A stretch of DNA of 64,000 nucleotides from Owenia fusiformis. Its lineage: Eukaryota > Annelida > Polychaeta > Sabellida > Oweniidae. Position numbers and translations under genes: made by a program. The notes below the pieces were generated by a model. The model was given only the letters and a program-made list of their open reading frames with translations. It was not told the origin of the DNA and made no database searches. The DNA lies in the NCBI GenBank assembly GCA_903813345.2, contig CAIIXF020000001.1:1364001-1428000 (forward strand). Reading direction: 5' to 3'. This document shows, in pieces, positions 10,101 through 21,663 of this stretch (its first letter is position 1; each line of letters opens with the position of its first letter).

Positions 10101-13093
10101 GCATCATACAGACCATTGTATGCAGCTAGTATGGTTGATCTGCTTCTTGGAAACAACGCGGAAGTCTGTAAACTCGTTACAAATAAAAAGAGTCCACCGT
10201 ATTGTAGAAAGAAGAAAGCTGGGAATAGTAAATAATTTGTCCAAGCATCTGTAATCAAGATGTCAATAATATGTATTTAGAAAAAAATAGGATACCTCAA
10301 ACACGATTTAAGTTTTCCTGTAAAAGACCATTCGATATCAATCTTTATTCGAGGTATTTTTGAGAAAATGGAAATGCACTTGCATTGTCTACAGCTCAGC
10401 GGGCCCATACGAACACGGGGATGGTAAGCAACATATTACATTTGTGATTGCAAAAGACAAGTCAACCATTTTGTTTGCTAAAGTTAAGGAATTTATGCTG
10501 CCCTTGATGCCTCTAGTAAAAGTGGTACTACATAAAGTAGTGCTACAATATATGAGTAGTGCTAAATAAGTACATAGTCTCACTTTATAAGAGTTTCTTA
10601 ACAAAGTGGTTAAATAAAATGAGGCAACACAAGGTAGTTATGCTATACAACGTGGTCCTATTCAAAGTTGTGTCTCTGCTATACAGAGTGGTACGAATTG
10701 AAGTAGTACTGTACACTATGTTATTGAATAAAGTGTTCCTTTACAAGGTGGTACGAAATAAAAAATTGTCCTGGAAAAATTTGTAACTAGATTAACTAGA
10801 AAAACAGCAACTCCAGGGAGTAGCAAATCCAACTGAACAAAGCATATTTTGATATTTAGTGGCCATCTTGAAAATTACTTCTTGAACAGAGCATATGAGC
10901 ATATAAACCAAATTGAACCAAGTCCATCCACTGGTATTTGAGATAAAAAAGATGTGATGTTTCTTTCCAAAAATGGCGGCCATTTTAAAATTTGACCGCC
11001 ATCTTGAAACTTTCTTCTTGAGCAAAGATCTTTTGTCCTTAAGTAGCATATAAAGTTGTAACCAAAACTGTCAACTGGTATTTGAGCTATCAAAGATTTC
11101 ATTTAAAAAGATAAATGACAGCCATTTTGATAAATAGCAGCCATCTTGAAAATATGCAGACCTCCTTCATCTCTAAGCATCAGCATATAAAATCAAATTC
11201 ATCCACTGGTATTTGATTTATCAAAGATAACATTTTTAAATAAAAATGCGGCCATTTTGAAATTCAGCTTTCATCTTTAAAATTACCATATAACCTAGTT
11301 CCTTTGTCTCCTTAGTTTCTTCTTCTTTGTTTCACTTGTTGTTATTCTTTGCCCTCTTTCGGTTCTTCTTTCTTGGTTTTCTTTCTTGCTATACTTTTTC
11401 TCTTTGGTCTTGTTTGGTGTCGGGTCTGCAGACTTGTGACTACACGTCGGTGGGTTGAAGCTTTTTCTACCGGTAACACCCCCTTTCCCTTTTAGACCGG
11501 GTGCTTTTCTGCAAAAGGTCTCTCTGTAAAATGTGGTAGGCGTTTAGTGTTAAAGTGTTCTGACAAGTGTTTCTCATGTAACTTTTTATGCTGAATCCAA
11601 AAAACCATGTTGGCAAGCTGAAATATGATTATTTAACCCTTAAGATACCATGTTAGTCCCCCTACCCCCATAATTCACCCCTATCAGGGGGAAAAAATTC
11701 TTCAACCTAAAATAAATTATAAATAAATTAAGGGTTAAATAATCATATTTCAACTTGCCAACATGGTTTTTTGGATTCAGCATAAAAAGTTACATAAGAA
11801 ACACTTGTCAGAACACTTTTAACACTAAACGCCTACCACATTTCCTCTAGATGAAAATGCACCTTGTCTATTTGTCTTTATCGATGTTTGTTTTTGTTGC
11901 TGTTTTTCTTATATAGTTTACCCTCATTTTGGAGACTGATATCTAAATTTTGAATTAAGGGCCATTTTGGACGACTTCTCCATATCCCTACGAACTTCGT
12001 TCGGTGGAATAATAAACTATAGTGGTGCTATTCACATTTGTACTAAATACCGTAGTGCCATAAAGTTACTTATAATTATAAAATGATGCTATGCAACTTA
12101 GCACTAAATAAAACTGTACTATTCAAAATGGTAACAATTATAAATAGTACTTACCTTGGTTTGAGAAGGCAATTGCTAGTAAAGCGCAGGCGTACATCGA
12201 CCTACATAGTGTGAATAAATGTGTATTTCAATTTTGCATCTTCTTTGCTAAGAGCTATTACTATGAACAAGCAAGTTTACATTACTCTTTTCAAGACTAG
12301 GACCGAGACGTCTTGAGAAACTGTGGATTTAAAGGACAATCTTAAGACGCCTCGACTCTTTAACGTTTTACATAAGAGGTCTTAAGAGTGTAGTGAAAAT
12401 CAAGCTTATATTCTGATTGGAGTTTTCAACGGACAAAAAGACAATGAAGAAGACAATGCAAGGATACTTGCCTGAAAATGCAAGGAAATACATGCCTCCC
12501 TACTTAATATTGAGACAATAGGCCATGTAGCCTGGTACATAACATTTTTCAAACCCGTAATTATAAATATGAACATGCGACTTGATTTTTACTCAATTTG
12601 CTTCGCCATTTTCATAACCAAACGAGCTTTATCATTTCAATATTGATTATTTTCATTGTTTGAGAAGGTGATTGTTATAAGCAACTCACAAAGACAAGAT
12701 ACGACATACCATCGTACCAAACCTATCGTAAATGTAGCCATTAATAATGGATAGAATGCCCGTGAGCACAGTTGTTGTAGTAAATACCAAACTGAACATG
12801 TCGTTCCTTTCTCTGCAATCAATGACTGCGTTATTTTCAACATCGCTTGCATTGACTCCAATTGACACATTATTATCAAACGATGTTACATCAGTGCGTG
12901 TGTCTGTTAACGGGCCTTCATCATATGTAGCATTGCCTCTTGTTTTCATGTACTTCGTTAAGCAGATGTCGGCGAATATCCCATCGTCTTTAAAAACATA
13001 GATCCAAGAAGACCATCCAAATGGAATACCACAAAACAAGCCTATTTCTATTCCAGTCCATATCAATCTGGCAACGTTCATGTAATTCAACAT
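7124..13093 (-). CDS. SLC43A3-like: SLC43A3-like transporter, tandem copy A
   Basis: Eight minus-strand exons join in frame into 598 aa: 13093-12690, 12201-12155, 10248-10073, 9790-9145, 8456-8337, 8205-8037, 7792-7672, 7237-7124. All have GT/AG borders with matching phases. Exon 1 holds TM1-2 and the MFS-type DRFGTM motif; exon 3 aligns with the SLC43A3 segment around YNGLYDASASV; exon 4 holds two helices, a long hydrophilic cytosolic loop and FVSFNSWITDLSAGD; exon 6 holds SRGFLYAVNAAFISEA; exon 7 FPQKHFGKLLSA; exon 8 the last helix. Human SLC43A3 (491 aa) is an equilibrative nucleobase transporter; SLC43A1/2 carry neutral amino acids. The best-matching words favour A3, but the substrate is inference. 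The extra length is mostly the loop in exon 4. The start could also be the internal Met of MNVARLIW, the one shared with copy B. Confidence 0.88.
10465..10780. repeat. Degenerate GTGGTACT minisatellite in SLC43 copy A intron 2
   Basis: Imperfect units of about 20 bp around AAGTGGTACTA repeat through this stretch. The same words return at 12010-12150 in intron 2 and at 19060-19160 in the matching intron of copy B, so the repeat probably predates the gene duplication or spread with it. It has no coding potential; long frames through it are by-products of the periodicity. Confidence 0.6.
10860..11290. repeat. Tandem repeat of about 130 bp with GGCCATTTTGAAA core
   Basis: Three to four diverged units follow one another, each carrying CACTGGTATTTGA, a purine-rich stretch with TATCAAAGAT and a core near GGCCATTTTGAAA or CCATCTTGAAA. 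It lies within intron 2 of SLC43 copy A. Confidence 0.6.
11531..11841. repeat. Palindromic (foldback) MITE of about 310 bp
   Basis: Arms of roughly 105 bp, 11531-11637 and 11735-11841, are inverted copies. Each outer end carries GTGGTAGGCGTTTAGTGTTA, and each inner part AAATATGATTATTTAACCCT. The spacer holds C-runs and G-runs (CCCCCTACCCCCAT; CAGGGGGAAA). The arms match almost perfectly, so the copy is young or kept homogeneous. No transposase is encoded. It sits in intron 2 of SLC43 copy A. Confidence 0.8.
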
Positions 13094-13577
13094 TTTTTGC
13101 TAATGTCCTTGCAAATTCACAAACTTGAAAGAACTATAAAAATCACTGCGATTAGCAGACGTTGATACAACATATGTAGTAATTGTTTGTGTCAATCTCC
13201 TTAAAGATGCAGTGACTCCAAGGTTTTTCTCTGAGACAATGCAATAGGTGATGTCCCATTATAATTTCTCATACAATATCTTACATATCTTGAGACCAAC
13301 CCTTGGGTAAAGTATTGCCTAGTATATATTTATTTTCAAATTTCCGACCGTCATTTCTGAGTACAAGCATACAATTACTACAGTCACCGTAGGACTCGGG
13401 ATCTAACAATTGCAAAAATATATATGTTAATGTGTATTCTTTGTATTGGACTCCTATCAAACACTGCCTCTTTAACGAGCAATTTTTCAGTTGAAGCAAG
13501 CTTTCACGAATTCAACTATCAGCGACTGGTGACGATTTGATTGCTTTTTTATGGCCGACTCATTTAAATGAGGCAAG

Positions 13578-14137
13578 TACAGGGTGGTCAAAAATGGAAA
13601 CCCTAATAACATTGTCCTCATATCTTTGTCATTCCCTGATATTTTATACATTTGTACATCATTCAATTTGCTACCAGCCTACTTTATTTCATGACTATCA
13701 AACTGATAGTCACAATGTTACAGCAATTTAAAGAACATGCCCAGTGGCCACTATTGCGTTGTGGGGAAACCTGTACTCATCGTCTAAAATGCCCCTACTT
13801 GTGGGTAAACGACAAAGATAGTGTGTATGAGAATGACCTCAGGGCAATAGCAGACCTCAAAAGTGAGACGATTCGTGTCATTCAGGCCATACCTGCTGGG
13901 GAATGCATTCGGGTCATTGACAACTGTGCTGTTTTGCCTACAGCGCGATAATGGCCAAATCTGAAGCATGTTATTCTAAGTGCTGTGAAATTGTGACTAT
14001 CAGTCTGATGGTCATGAAATATGGTAGGGTGGTAGGAAATTGAATGATGTACAAATGTGCGAAATATCAGGGAGTATTTTCTTAAATTGACAAAGATATA
14101 AGGAAAATGCAGGGTTTCAATTTTTTACCACCCTGTA
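13578..14137 (+). mobile_element. Deleted Tc1/mariner-like transposon with transposase C-terminal remnant
   Basis: The ends are inverted copies starting CAGGGTGGTCAAAAATGG on the left, with CCACCCTG on the right, each bordered by TA as expected for the Tc1/mariner superfamily. Inside, a plus-strand frame ending near 13951 reads CPYLWVNDKDSVYEND and then IPAGECIRVIDN. This matches the usual end of mariner-family transposases, where FLWGYLK.D.VY is followed by a helix and IP.E...RV.DN. The catalytic core is gone, so this is a non-autonomous remnant. It lies upstream of SLC43 copy A and downstream of copy B. The strand is that of the transposase remnant. Confidence 0.7.
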
Positions 14138-14955
14138 CTTGCTGCGCATCTTAATAGCGGCTAGCTATCGTAGAAAACCTGTCGCTGACCTACATAAAGG
14201 TTTAATCTGTTTATTCAAGTAGCAACTAACAGTGACTAACGATCTGCTTGCTATTTCAACGGGTGGCTTTATCATAATCCATCATACTGATTACAATTGC
14301 ATTAAAGTCATGTGAAAGTCAATGATAGTTATTATTAGCGGCTTGATCATTATTTGAAGTTCAAAATGACGATTTTGATTTATGTTGATTACACATGATT
14401 ATGTAACCGCCAGCCGGTAATTGATACCAACAAATGATAGTTTAGACTGTTGAATGATCAAGGTAGCTTAATACTTAAATTGTGTTAATTAAAAAGGCCC
14501 TGTGGTAAGTTTGAAAATTGTGAATTTTTTAATGTTTTATAATTTTCAAATGTTTGAATTTCTCGCCATTTTGAATCAAAAAATTCACCAAATATAACAC
14601 TCTACACTGCAAAAAAAACATATTTTTATCTGCTCCATTGGATAGATCAAACAAACGTTATATCACTTAAACCATTCAATCTATGAATCATGCATGTACA
14701 CTGTATATATATTTTATACAAACTTTAAAAGCATTTTTAAATGTGATGTCACGCGTGCGCTGTTCAATCATTCAGGTGTTAAATCATTTTTATTTACTAT
14801 GCGATCCCTCATATTAAAATGTGTTTTTCAGTAACAGTAGTATAGTAGGGACATATTTTAAAGTTCGTTCAATGTAGTTGTTTCTATGTTTTTATATTAG
14901 AGGCTTGCTTCTTTTCGTTCTTCAAGCGTTTCTACAGTTGTCGGTGATTTTCTTT

Positions 14956-17900
14956 CTAACTATTGCTAGACACATTATTAGGTGGATCCTTTTGAGTCTT
15001 CAACTGCCTGGTAATGTAGATTGGGAATCCAAACAACGTCAAATTCAACGCCAAGAGGACTCCATTCATCTAGGTACAGAAGGTATATAGTATTAATTCA
15101 AACATTTAAATAAAACTTGAAATTAATCATCGTTAGGTCTGTTCCCGTTGTGATTATTCTGTGAGGCCTGAACTAAAAAATACAAGACTGGAAACATTTT
15201 AACATGAAATCATGTAAATATCTTTGCCGTTATTTAGATGACAATGTGGTTTTGATAAATGTTATTTTGTAATTGTAAAGGGGTTTACGTGTACTTTAAA
15301 GTATCTCGACAAACGTAAATTTAAAAGGTCTATTGATGGATGTCTCAGTAACGACTTTCTTAATATGAAAGTCCGCCCGGATACTACGTTTTACTTACTA
15401 TTAGGAAGCCATTGTCAAACGATTCGGCACCAATAAATATAGGTTGTTGCAATGCGCTAGCAAAGGTGCCTGATGCAAACGTCGCACTCAACAACTTGCC
15501 GAAATGCTTCTGTGGAAATCTGTTGAAGAAAACAAACACATACATTGCTGTGATGCAAACTATCTAGTATATTTTGCGTCTCGATAAGGGCCAATAAGCG
15601 AATTGTGTCTACTTACAAAATATATGAGAAACAGTTTACAATACCACATAACAGGGAAAGCATTTATGAGTATATTCATAACATATTAAAAGTAGGCATA
15701 TATGTACATATTTATACAACTTTTGACAAAGTGATAGCCACAAAATCTAAACAAATTTGCAAATATTTCACTTTGGGGGCTAAGGGACATATTTTGGAGG
15801 TCAAATTGAGAAGATTTTGAGATATAAATACTGTTTCCATGGTAACCATATAAGTTAGAGATTGGACATTTCTGGCACTGACTAACCATGGTATGCCTCC
15901 GATCGCCTACTATAAAACTATGAATGTATGACATGCATTAGTATTCGTTTTATCAGGTGGTATTAAAGTACCCCCAAGGTTTTCTTGGGGTGGGGTATGA
16001 ATTGGCCCGAGGGCCGTCTGCCACCCCTACATGAAGTCCGACTACCCAGAAAGTGCCCAGCATAACCATACAGACTGTTTGAAATATGCTGGAATGTGTG
16101 ACCTTCCATGAAAAGAAGAAGTTGCAATTATCAGAGTAGTCCATAGACTAGCAACGGATTTTTCAATATGTACATACATTGTATGTGCCGTTTTAATTTA
16201 TAACTACTCACGCTTCTGAGATGAACGCAGCATTGACAGCATAAAGGAATCCCCTAGATGTTACAAACGCAATATATGTAAAGTACTGCGCGTTCAGACT
16301 TGGTATCATCGAACTTACGTTGAAGACAGCGTTCAAGGCAAACTCCGTTGTGAATATATAAATGTAGGGTCGTAGGTGTTCTACAATTTCATGGGAAAAT
16401 TTAATTAAAAGTTTTTGTCGAAACCTAAGACAAATAAAATATAAATTATAGACAACCTGTATATCTGTATCGGATGTAATATAAAATATCATAAAATCCC
16501 TTCTCTTGAGAAGAATAACAGAATAACAAACTAACTTGTGTGTGGACTGCCCCGATCTTCTCTTTTCCTCCATGTATCGATGAATATACCTGCCAGGGGG
16601 CTGACAAGGAAGCCGAAAGCCAACATTCCAGTGAACACGGACGTGTGCAAGGTGACTGAAATTGAACGGATCTTTGTGGACTATTTTAGATTCTAAGGCG
16701 TCTTTCAAATGAACAAATAAAAAATTGACAAATGATTTTAGACAGTCGTACCTTTGACCATGAGTGTTTTCGTATCATTTCCGCCCCATTTAGAAAGTAC
16801 CTCGCAAAGTGCAGAAGAAACGTATGATTTTGTAAAAATGAGAAACTAGAAAAAACTAAATGTCGATATGTTAGATGATATGTATTAGTTAAAATAAAAC
16901 TTCTACCCTCCTACCTAGTTTTCTGTCACCTGCACTCAGGTCGGTAATCCACGAGTTGAACGAGACGAAAAAGTATTGATTCCTCAAATTCAGGAAAGAA
17001 AATGTCCATATATTCCACAGAAATAATGGTGAAAACAGAATTTTAGTAAGCCTATCTGTTTCAATATCAGATGTATTATTTTTGAGTGTATCTTTATTTT
17101 GTAAACTGCTACAGTCCTTGGTCGTTTCTTGACTACTGGCTGTTGAATCTTTGTGCGCAAAGTCTTTTGGTCGACACCCACTGATCGTTTTAATTTCATC
17201 CGTTTTTGAATCAGTTTGAATGTTGCCATGACCACTCAGATTTGTTTTATTTGGCGATTCAAATACTTCGTTCGTGTACCCTTGGAGTTCACCCCGACTC
17301 TGCTTACTAGGCGTAATATCCATAGAAACATGTCGTACGGCTATTGAATATTTTCTTCTCATCCGTTCGTCGTTCTCTATATTTGTGGCTATATATTTGG
17401 CGACTTTCAATCGTTGGAAGATGATAAATGCCATTGGATGTCTTCCATTGTTGTCCGAATGTATGTGCTTCCAAGGTTGAAATATGAATGTCCCAAGGAG
17501 TGTGATTGGCAAGAAGACAGACAGGAACACATACAAGGAAGAAGACAAGGGAATCCCATTCTCGTATTGAAGCTGAAAGTATTACAACGACTGTAAATGT
17601 GTAAAAATCGTGTCGATCGATCTATCGGTCTGTCTGTTGGTTTGTCGGTCTGTGCAATAACGTTTAAATGTAAATGCTTGTTTTTGAATTAGTCAATTAA
17701 ATAACAACTACATCTTACAGCCCAAACAAATGTCCTTATTGTTGCTTTTAGTATATAAACGGGAAGATGCTACCCATTGTATTAAGTATCAGGCCCCATG
17801 TAAAGTTTGGAAATAAGTTTTATCATTCATTTACTATTTTTAAAAAATAATTTGGGAGATTTTCGGAGAGTTGGTTTTAATCACTAAAATTACAAAATGT

Positions 17901-20900
17901 ATCTTTCTCTGAACCACTCCAATACATGGATGAGTTCATTTTTCAATAATTTATCAACAACTCTTCTTAATTTTTCGACAAAAGACACGTGGGGATGAAT
18001 GTTATGCATTGTTGTGAATAACCGCTCATTAAAATATAAGTGTGAGCTCTATAATTTAGTTTTAAATAGATTAACGATTTTCGAACTAAAAGTCCTTCAA
18101 AAAACACATTTTGAATTTAGAATATTTACATATTACATTCTGATAACATTGGGTAACAGTGTACAATATAAGGCACTACAATATAAGGTTTAAACTGTAT
18201 ATGGGGCCTTTAAAGGATCTATGTAAAGACTAAACCCATTTGTTGGTCCTCATTTCCACTTATATGAAATATAATAAAGGAACATAATACGATTTAAACA
18301 TAAACTGGCTTCAGACGATATCACAAGACTTTGATTCTGGTTGTTCGACTATAATTTAGGGGTGTAAAGATACAATTATTTGGAAAGAAGCGATGTAATG
18401 TCTAGGTCACATTTGCTACGACTCATCGGCCGGCACCCGGCCAATTGCAGTATTTTGTTCAAAACTGATTTCAACGTTCGATTGACCAAATTTTTTGTTA
18501 AATAATGTACAAGTTCTCAGTAGTTCACATCTGATATCAAATTTGTCTCGATGAATCGGAGCAAATGTGGCCTCATAAGTTAAATATAAATGGAAATACT
18601 AAGAATGCTTCCGTACCCACCTTAAATACTATAGCAACAGAAGCGCTTGCATCATACAGACCATTGTATGCAGCTAGTATGGTTGATCTGCTTCTTGGAA
18701 ACAACGCTGACGTCTGTAAACTCGTTACAAACAAAAAGAGTCCGCCATATCGGAGAAAGAAGAAAGCTGGGAATAGTAAATAATTTGCCCAAGCACCTGT
18801 AAATTAAGATAACAATAAATGCACTGTAGAAAAACATGTTTAATATAAAATGTGTGTCGAACAAATTACGAAAGTTCGAATTGAGAAGTCCTGGAGAAGA
18901 CCCCTCGATATTTCAAACATTATTATTAAACTATTTTCGGAGAGAATATTGGAATGCAACTGCAAGAGTATATAACAAATGAGCGAGCCTACAGCTTAAA
19001 TGAACGCTGAAATATCGTGTCATGGGTGTCTCACATAAAACTGTTGCTTTAAAAGTCTTTAAAAGAGATGTGGTACTAAATAATAAAAGTGGTACTAAAT
19101 AAAGTGTCGCTATGTGCTATAGAAAGTGGTACTAAATATAGATTGCTATTCAGTAAGTTATTTAACAATATGATTTTCTTCAACGTGGCTCTGAATATAA
19201 TTGTGCTTCTGGCAAAATATGGTAAAGTAGTACTAACTTTGCTTTGAGAAGGCAATTGCTATCAGAGCACTGGCATACATCGACCTATAAGTGAATTAAT
19301 GTGTATTGCCGTTTTGTCCTGTCAGAGTATATTCTACATTTAGTAATAATCGATTCAAACGATCCTTCCAACGGTTTAGAATAATGTCGCATAAATGAAT
19401 AAACAGAAGGAGCACACACGTATCGAACTCGCAACCTCGTGGTTACGGCGCTCAAGCTAGAATGCTCAAATATTTGAACAGAAGAGAGCAGTGAGATAAA
19501 AATAAGGGGACACTAAAACAATAAAGATCGCTCTAAGATAAGGAGAACACCAAGATATTATGGAATTTATTTTGTATCAAAATTGGACAATACACAATAT
19601 GATGCGACACTCGAACTATATGAATCGAGACTCGCATCTTAATATGCGAAATACGCATCTTCATATGCAAAACTTGCATCATGGTATACAATTTTCAATC
19701 TACGTTATACCAATTAGTTTTCTTACATAACTTATTTTCATTCACATACGCACTGGTTGTATCAAGCGTCACACAAAGAGTTAGCACTAACTCCGATTAC
19801 TTTCCAAAAATCCAAAAACAATGTTGAAATGTCACACGGATTGTGTTATAAGTAGAATAGAATAGTGAAAGAATTACACAGAGATCAAAGTAAATTTCGA
19901 ACGAACGTGTCAGTTTGACTGTCCGTCCGTCCATCCGTCCGTGCCAATTGTGGCACGTTTTAAAACCTCTGTCGATAGGATTCCCATTTTAAGCTATTTT
20001 TGTTCAATGTCAATACAGAAAACTCCCCTATGACTCCTGGTTCAAAAGCTTGCCTATTTTGTTACAAAAAATCAGCAAAAAGTTATATCCGTTTTTTTTA
20101 TTTCAGCCATATAGTTAACATTGATTTGTCCATCTGTCTCGCGAAATCCACTTTTGTACCATTTGCCTTGAAACCTCTCTCAATAGGATTCCCGTTTTAA
20201 GAAAGTTTTGTTCAACATCAATACAAAAAACTCCGCTATGACTCCTGGTTCAAAAGCTCACCTATTTTCAGAATGGTGGCCATTTTTGTCTCGCGAAATT
20301 CACTTTGGCCCATTTCCTAGCATTACAAATAATTTCAGGTGTCCTGCATTGTAAAAAGCCATGTCTTTGTAAAGAGTGTTGTATGAAATAATTTTGTTAC
20401 AAAAAATCCCCAAAATTATATCCGCTTTTTTATTTGTTGTCATTTTAGCCATTATTCACTTTTGAACAACACCTTGTGAGCCCAGTACCCACGGTACTAT
20501 TTTATTAAACACTGCATACACAGATACGCGTGTACAAGTGTAATTTTACCAACATAGAGTGTGCAAACAAACGGTGTATGACATCACACGGATTTTGTAT
20601 GTATTCTGCTAGACGCTATTCAATGTCTTAGAGATATCACATAAATAAAATATGTCCAATTTTGATACAGTTTAAACACCATAAGATTTGAGATGAGAGC
20701 GCCAAAAACAAAAAAGGGGCGTATATATAATACATGGTTTGGTTTAAGATATATTATATCACTTCCTTTTCCATTTGAACACGGAGTACAAAATATTAAA
20801 CATAACATTTAGACATAACTGGGAGAACAAAATGAAGACAAATTTCAAACAAAACGCAGAAAAACAATTCACGTTTAAAATATCAATTAAAATAGCACAA

Positions 20901-21663
20901 AAATAGCACTGAATTTTGCATTTGAGATATTGAAGGCAAAAAATACTTTTTTAAACTTGCTTGAAATTGACAGATTTTCTTCTAAATCATCCCAGAAGTT
21001 CAGACCTGACCTTAGATTTGATACTTGACCTTTGGTTGACCTTCGGTGATCAAAAGGTAAGAAAATTGATTTTTCAAAGTGAACAAATCATTTTTAAATA
21101 TTATCTACATATCCCGGGAGATCTGATATTTGACTTTCCTTAAAATTGTGAAACGTGCCTTCGAGGGCCTACTTAAGATTGCTTGTAATCTTGATTTCTA
21201 ATAATTTTCATCGTTTAAGAATGTTATTGTAAATGGCAACTTACAAAGACAAGAGACGACATACCAGCGTACCAAACCTATCGTAAATGTAGCCGTTAAT
21301 AATGGATAGAATGCCCGTGAGCACAGATGTTGTAGTAAATACCAAACTTAACATGTCGTTCCTTCCTCTGCATTCAATGGCTGCGTTCTTTTCAAAATTG
21401 CTTGCATTGACTCCAGTTGGTACGTCATCATAATACGTTGTAGTAGCATTGGTGAATGTGTCTGTTGACGGGGTTGCTCCATTATATGTAGCATTATCTA
21501 TTAATTCTACGTTATGGTCAAGGCAGATGTCAGCAAATATTCCATTATCTTTAAAAACATAGATCCAAGAAGACCATCCATATGAAATACCACAAAACAA
21601 TCCTATTTCTATCCCAGTCCATATCAATCTGGCCACATTCATGCTGTTTGACTTGCATTTCAT
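14956..21663 (-). CDS. SLC43A3-like: SLC43A3-like transporter, tandem copy B
   Basis: Eight minus-strand exons join into 607 aa: 21663-21245, 19284-19238, 18796-18621, 17572-16915, 16655-16536, 16380-16212, 15519-15399, 15069-14956. Every intron phase equals that of copy A; exons 2, 3, 5, 6, 7 and 8 have identical lengths in both copies. Only exon 1 (an extracellular loop after IYVFKDNGIFADICL rich in Asn, Thr and possible N-glycosylation sites) and exon 4 (the large cytosolic loop between the two halves) differ in length. Twelve helices are expected, as in the SLC43 family. No stop or frameshift is present, so both copies look functional. It lies upstream of copy A in a head-to-tail tandem duplication. 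An AATAAA candidate lies about 160 bp past the stop. Substrate (nucleobase or amino acid) is not shown by the sequence. Confidence 0.88.
18405..18572. mobile_element. GGTCACATTTGCTCCG palindromic MITE, diverged copy
   Basis: The left end reads AGGTCACATTTGCTACG followed by CATCGGCCGGC; the right end is the inverse, CGATGAATCGGAGCAAATGTG. It belongs with the copies at 40790 and 61300 but its centre has decayed. It sits in intron 3 of SLC43 copy B, just upstream of the exon 3 donor. Confidence 0.65.
19920..20505 (-). repeat. Dispersed repeat related to 30610-31035, inverted and internally duplicated
   Basis: The words GACTCCTGGTTCAAAAGCT, TTCAATGTCAATACAGAAAA and ATTCACTTTTGAACAACACC occur here and in inverse orientation at 30610-31035. 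Part of the unit is present twice here (about 20000-20050 and 20205-20260). Both copies start near a GTCCGTC-type simple repeat. It has no coding capacity that I can see and may be a SINE-like or foldback-derived family. It lies in intron 1 of SLC43 copy B. Confidence 0.6.

Noticed and set aside
12747-13001. Plus-strand frame over SLC43 exon 1
   Set aside because: Antisense to a well-supported exon.
13652-13951. A functional small gene at the mariner remnant
   Set aside because: It lies within TA-bordered inverted repeats and matches only a transposase tail; the start is arbitrary.
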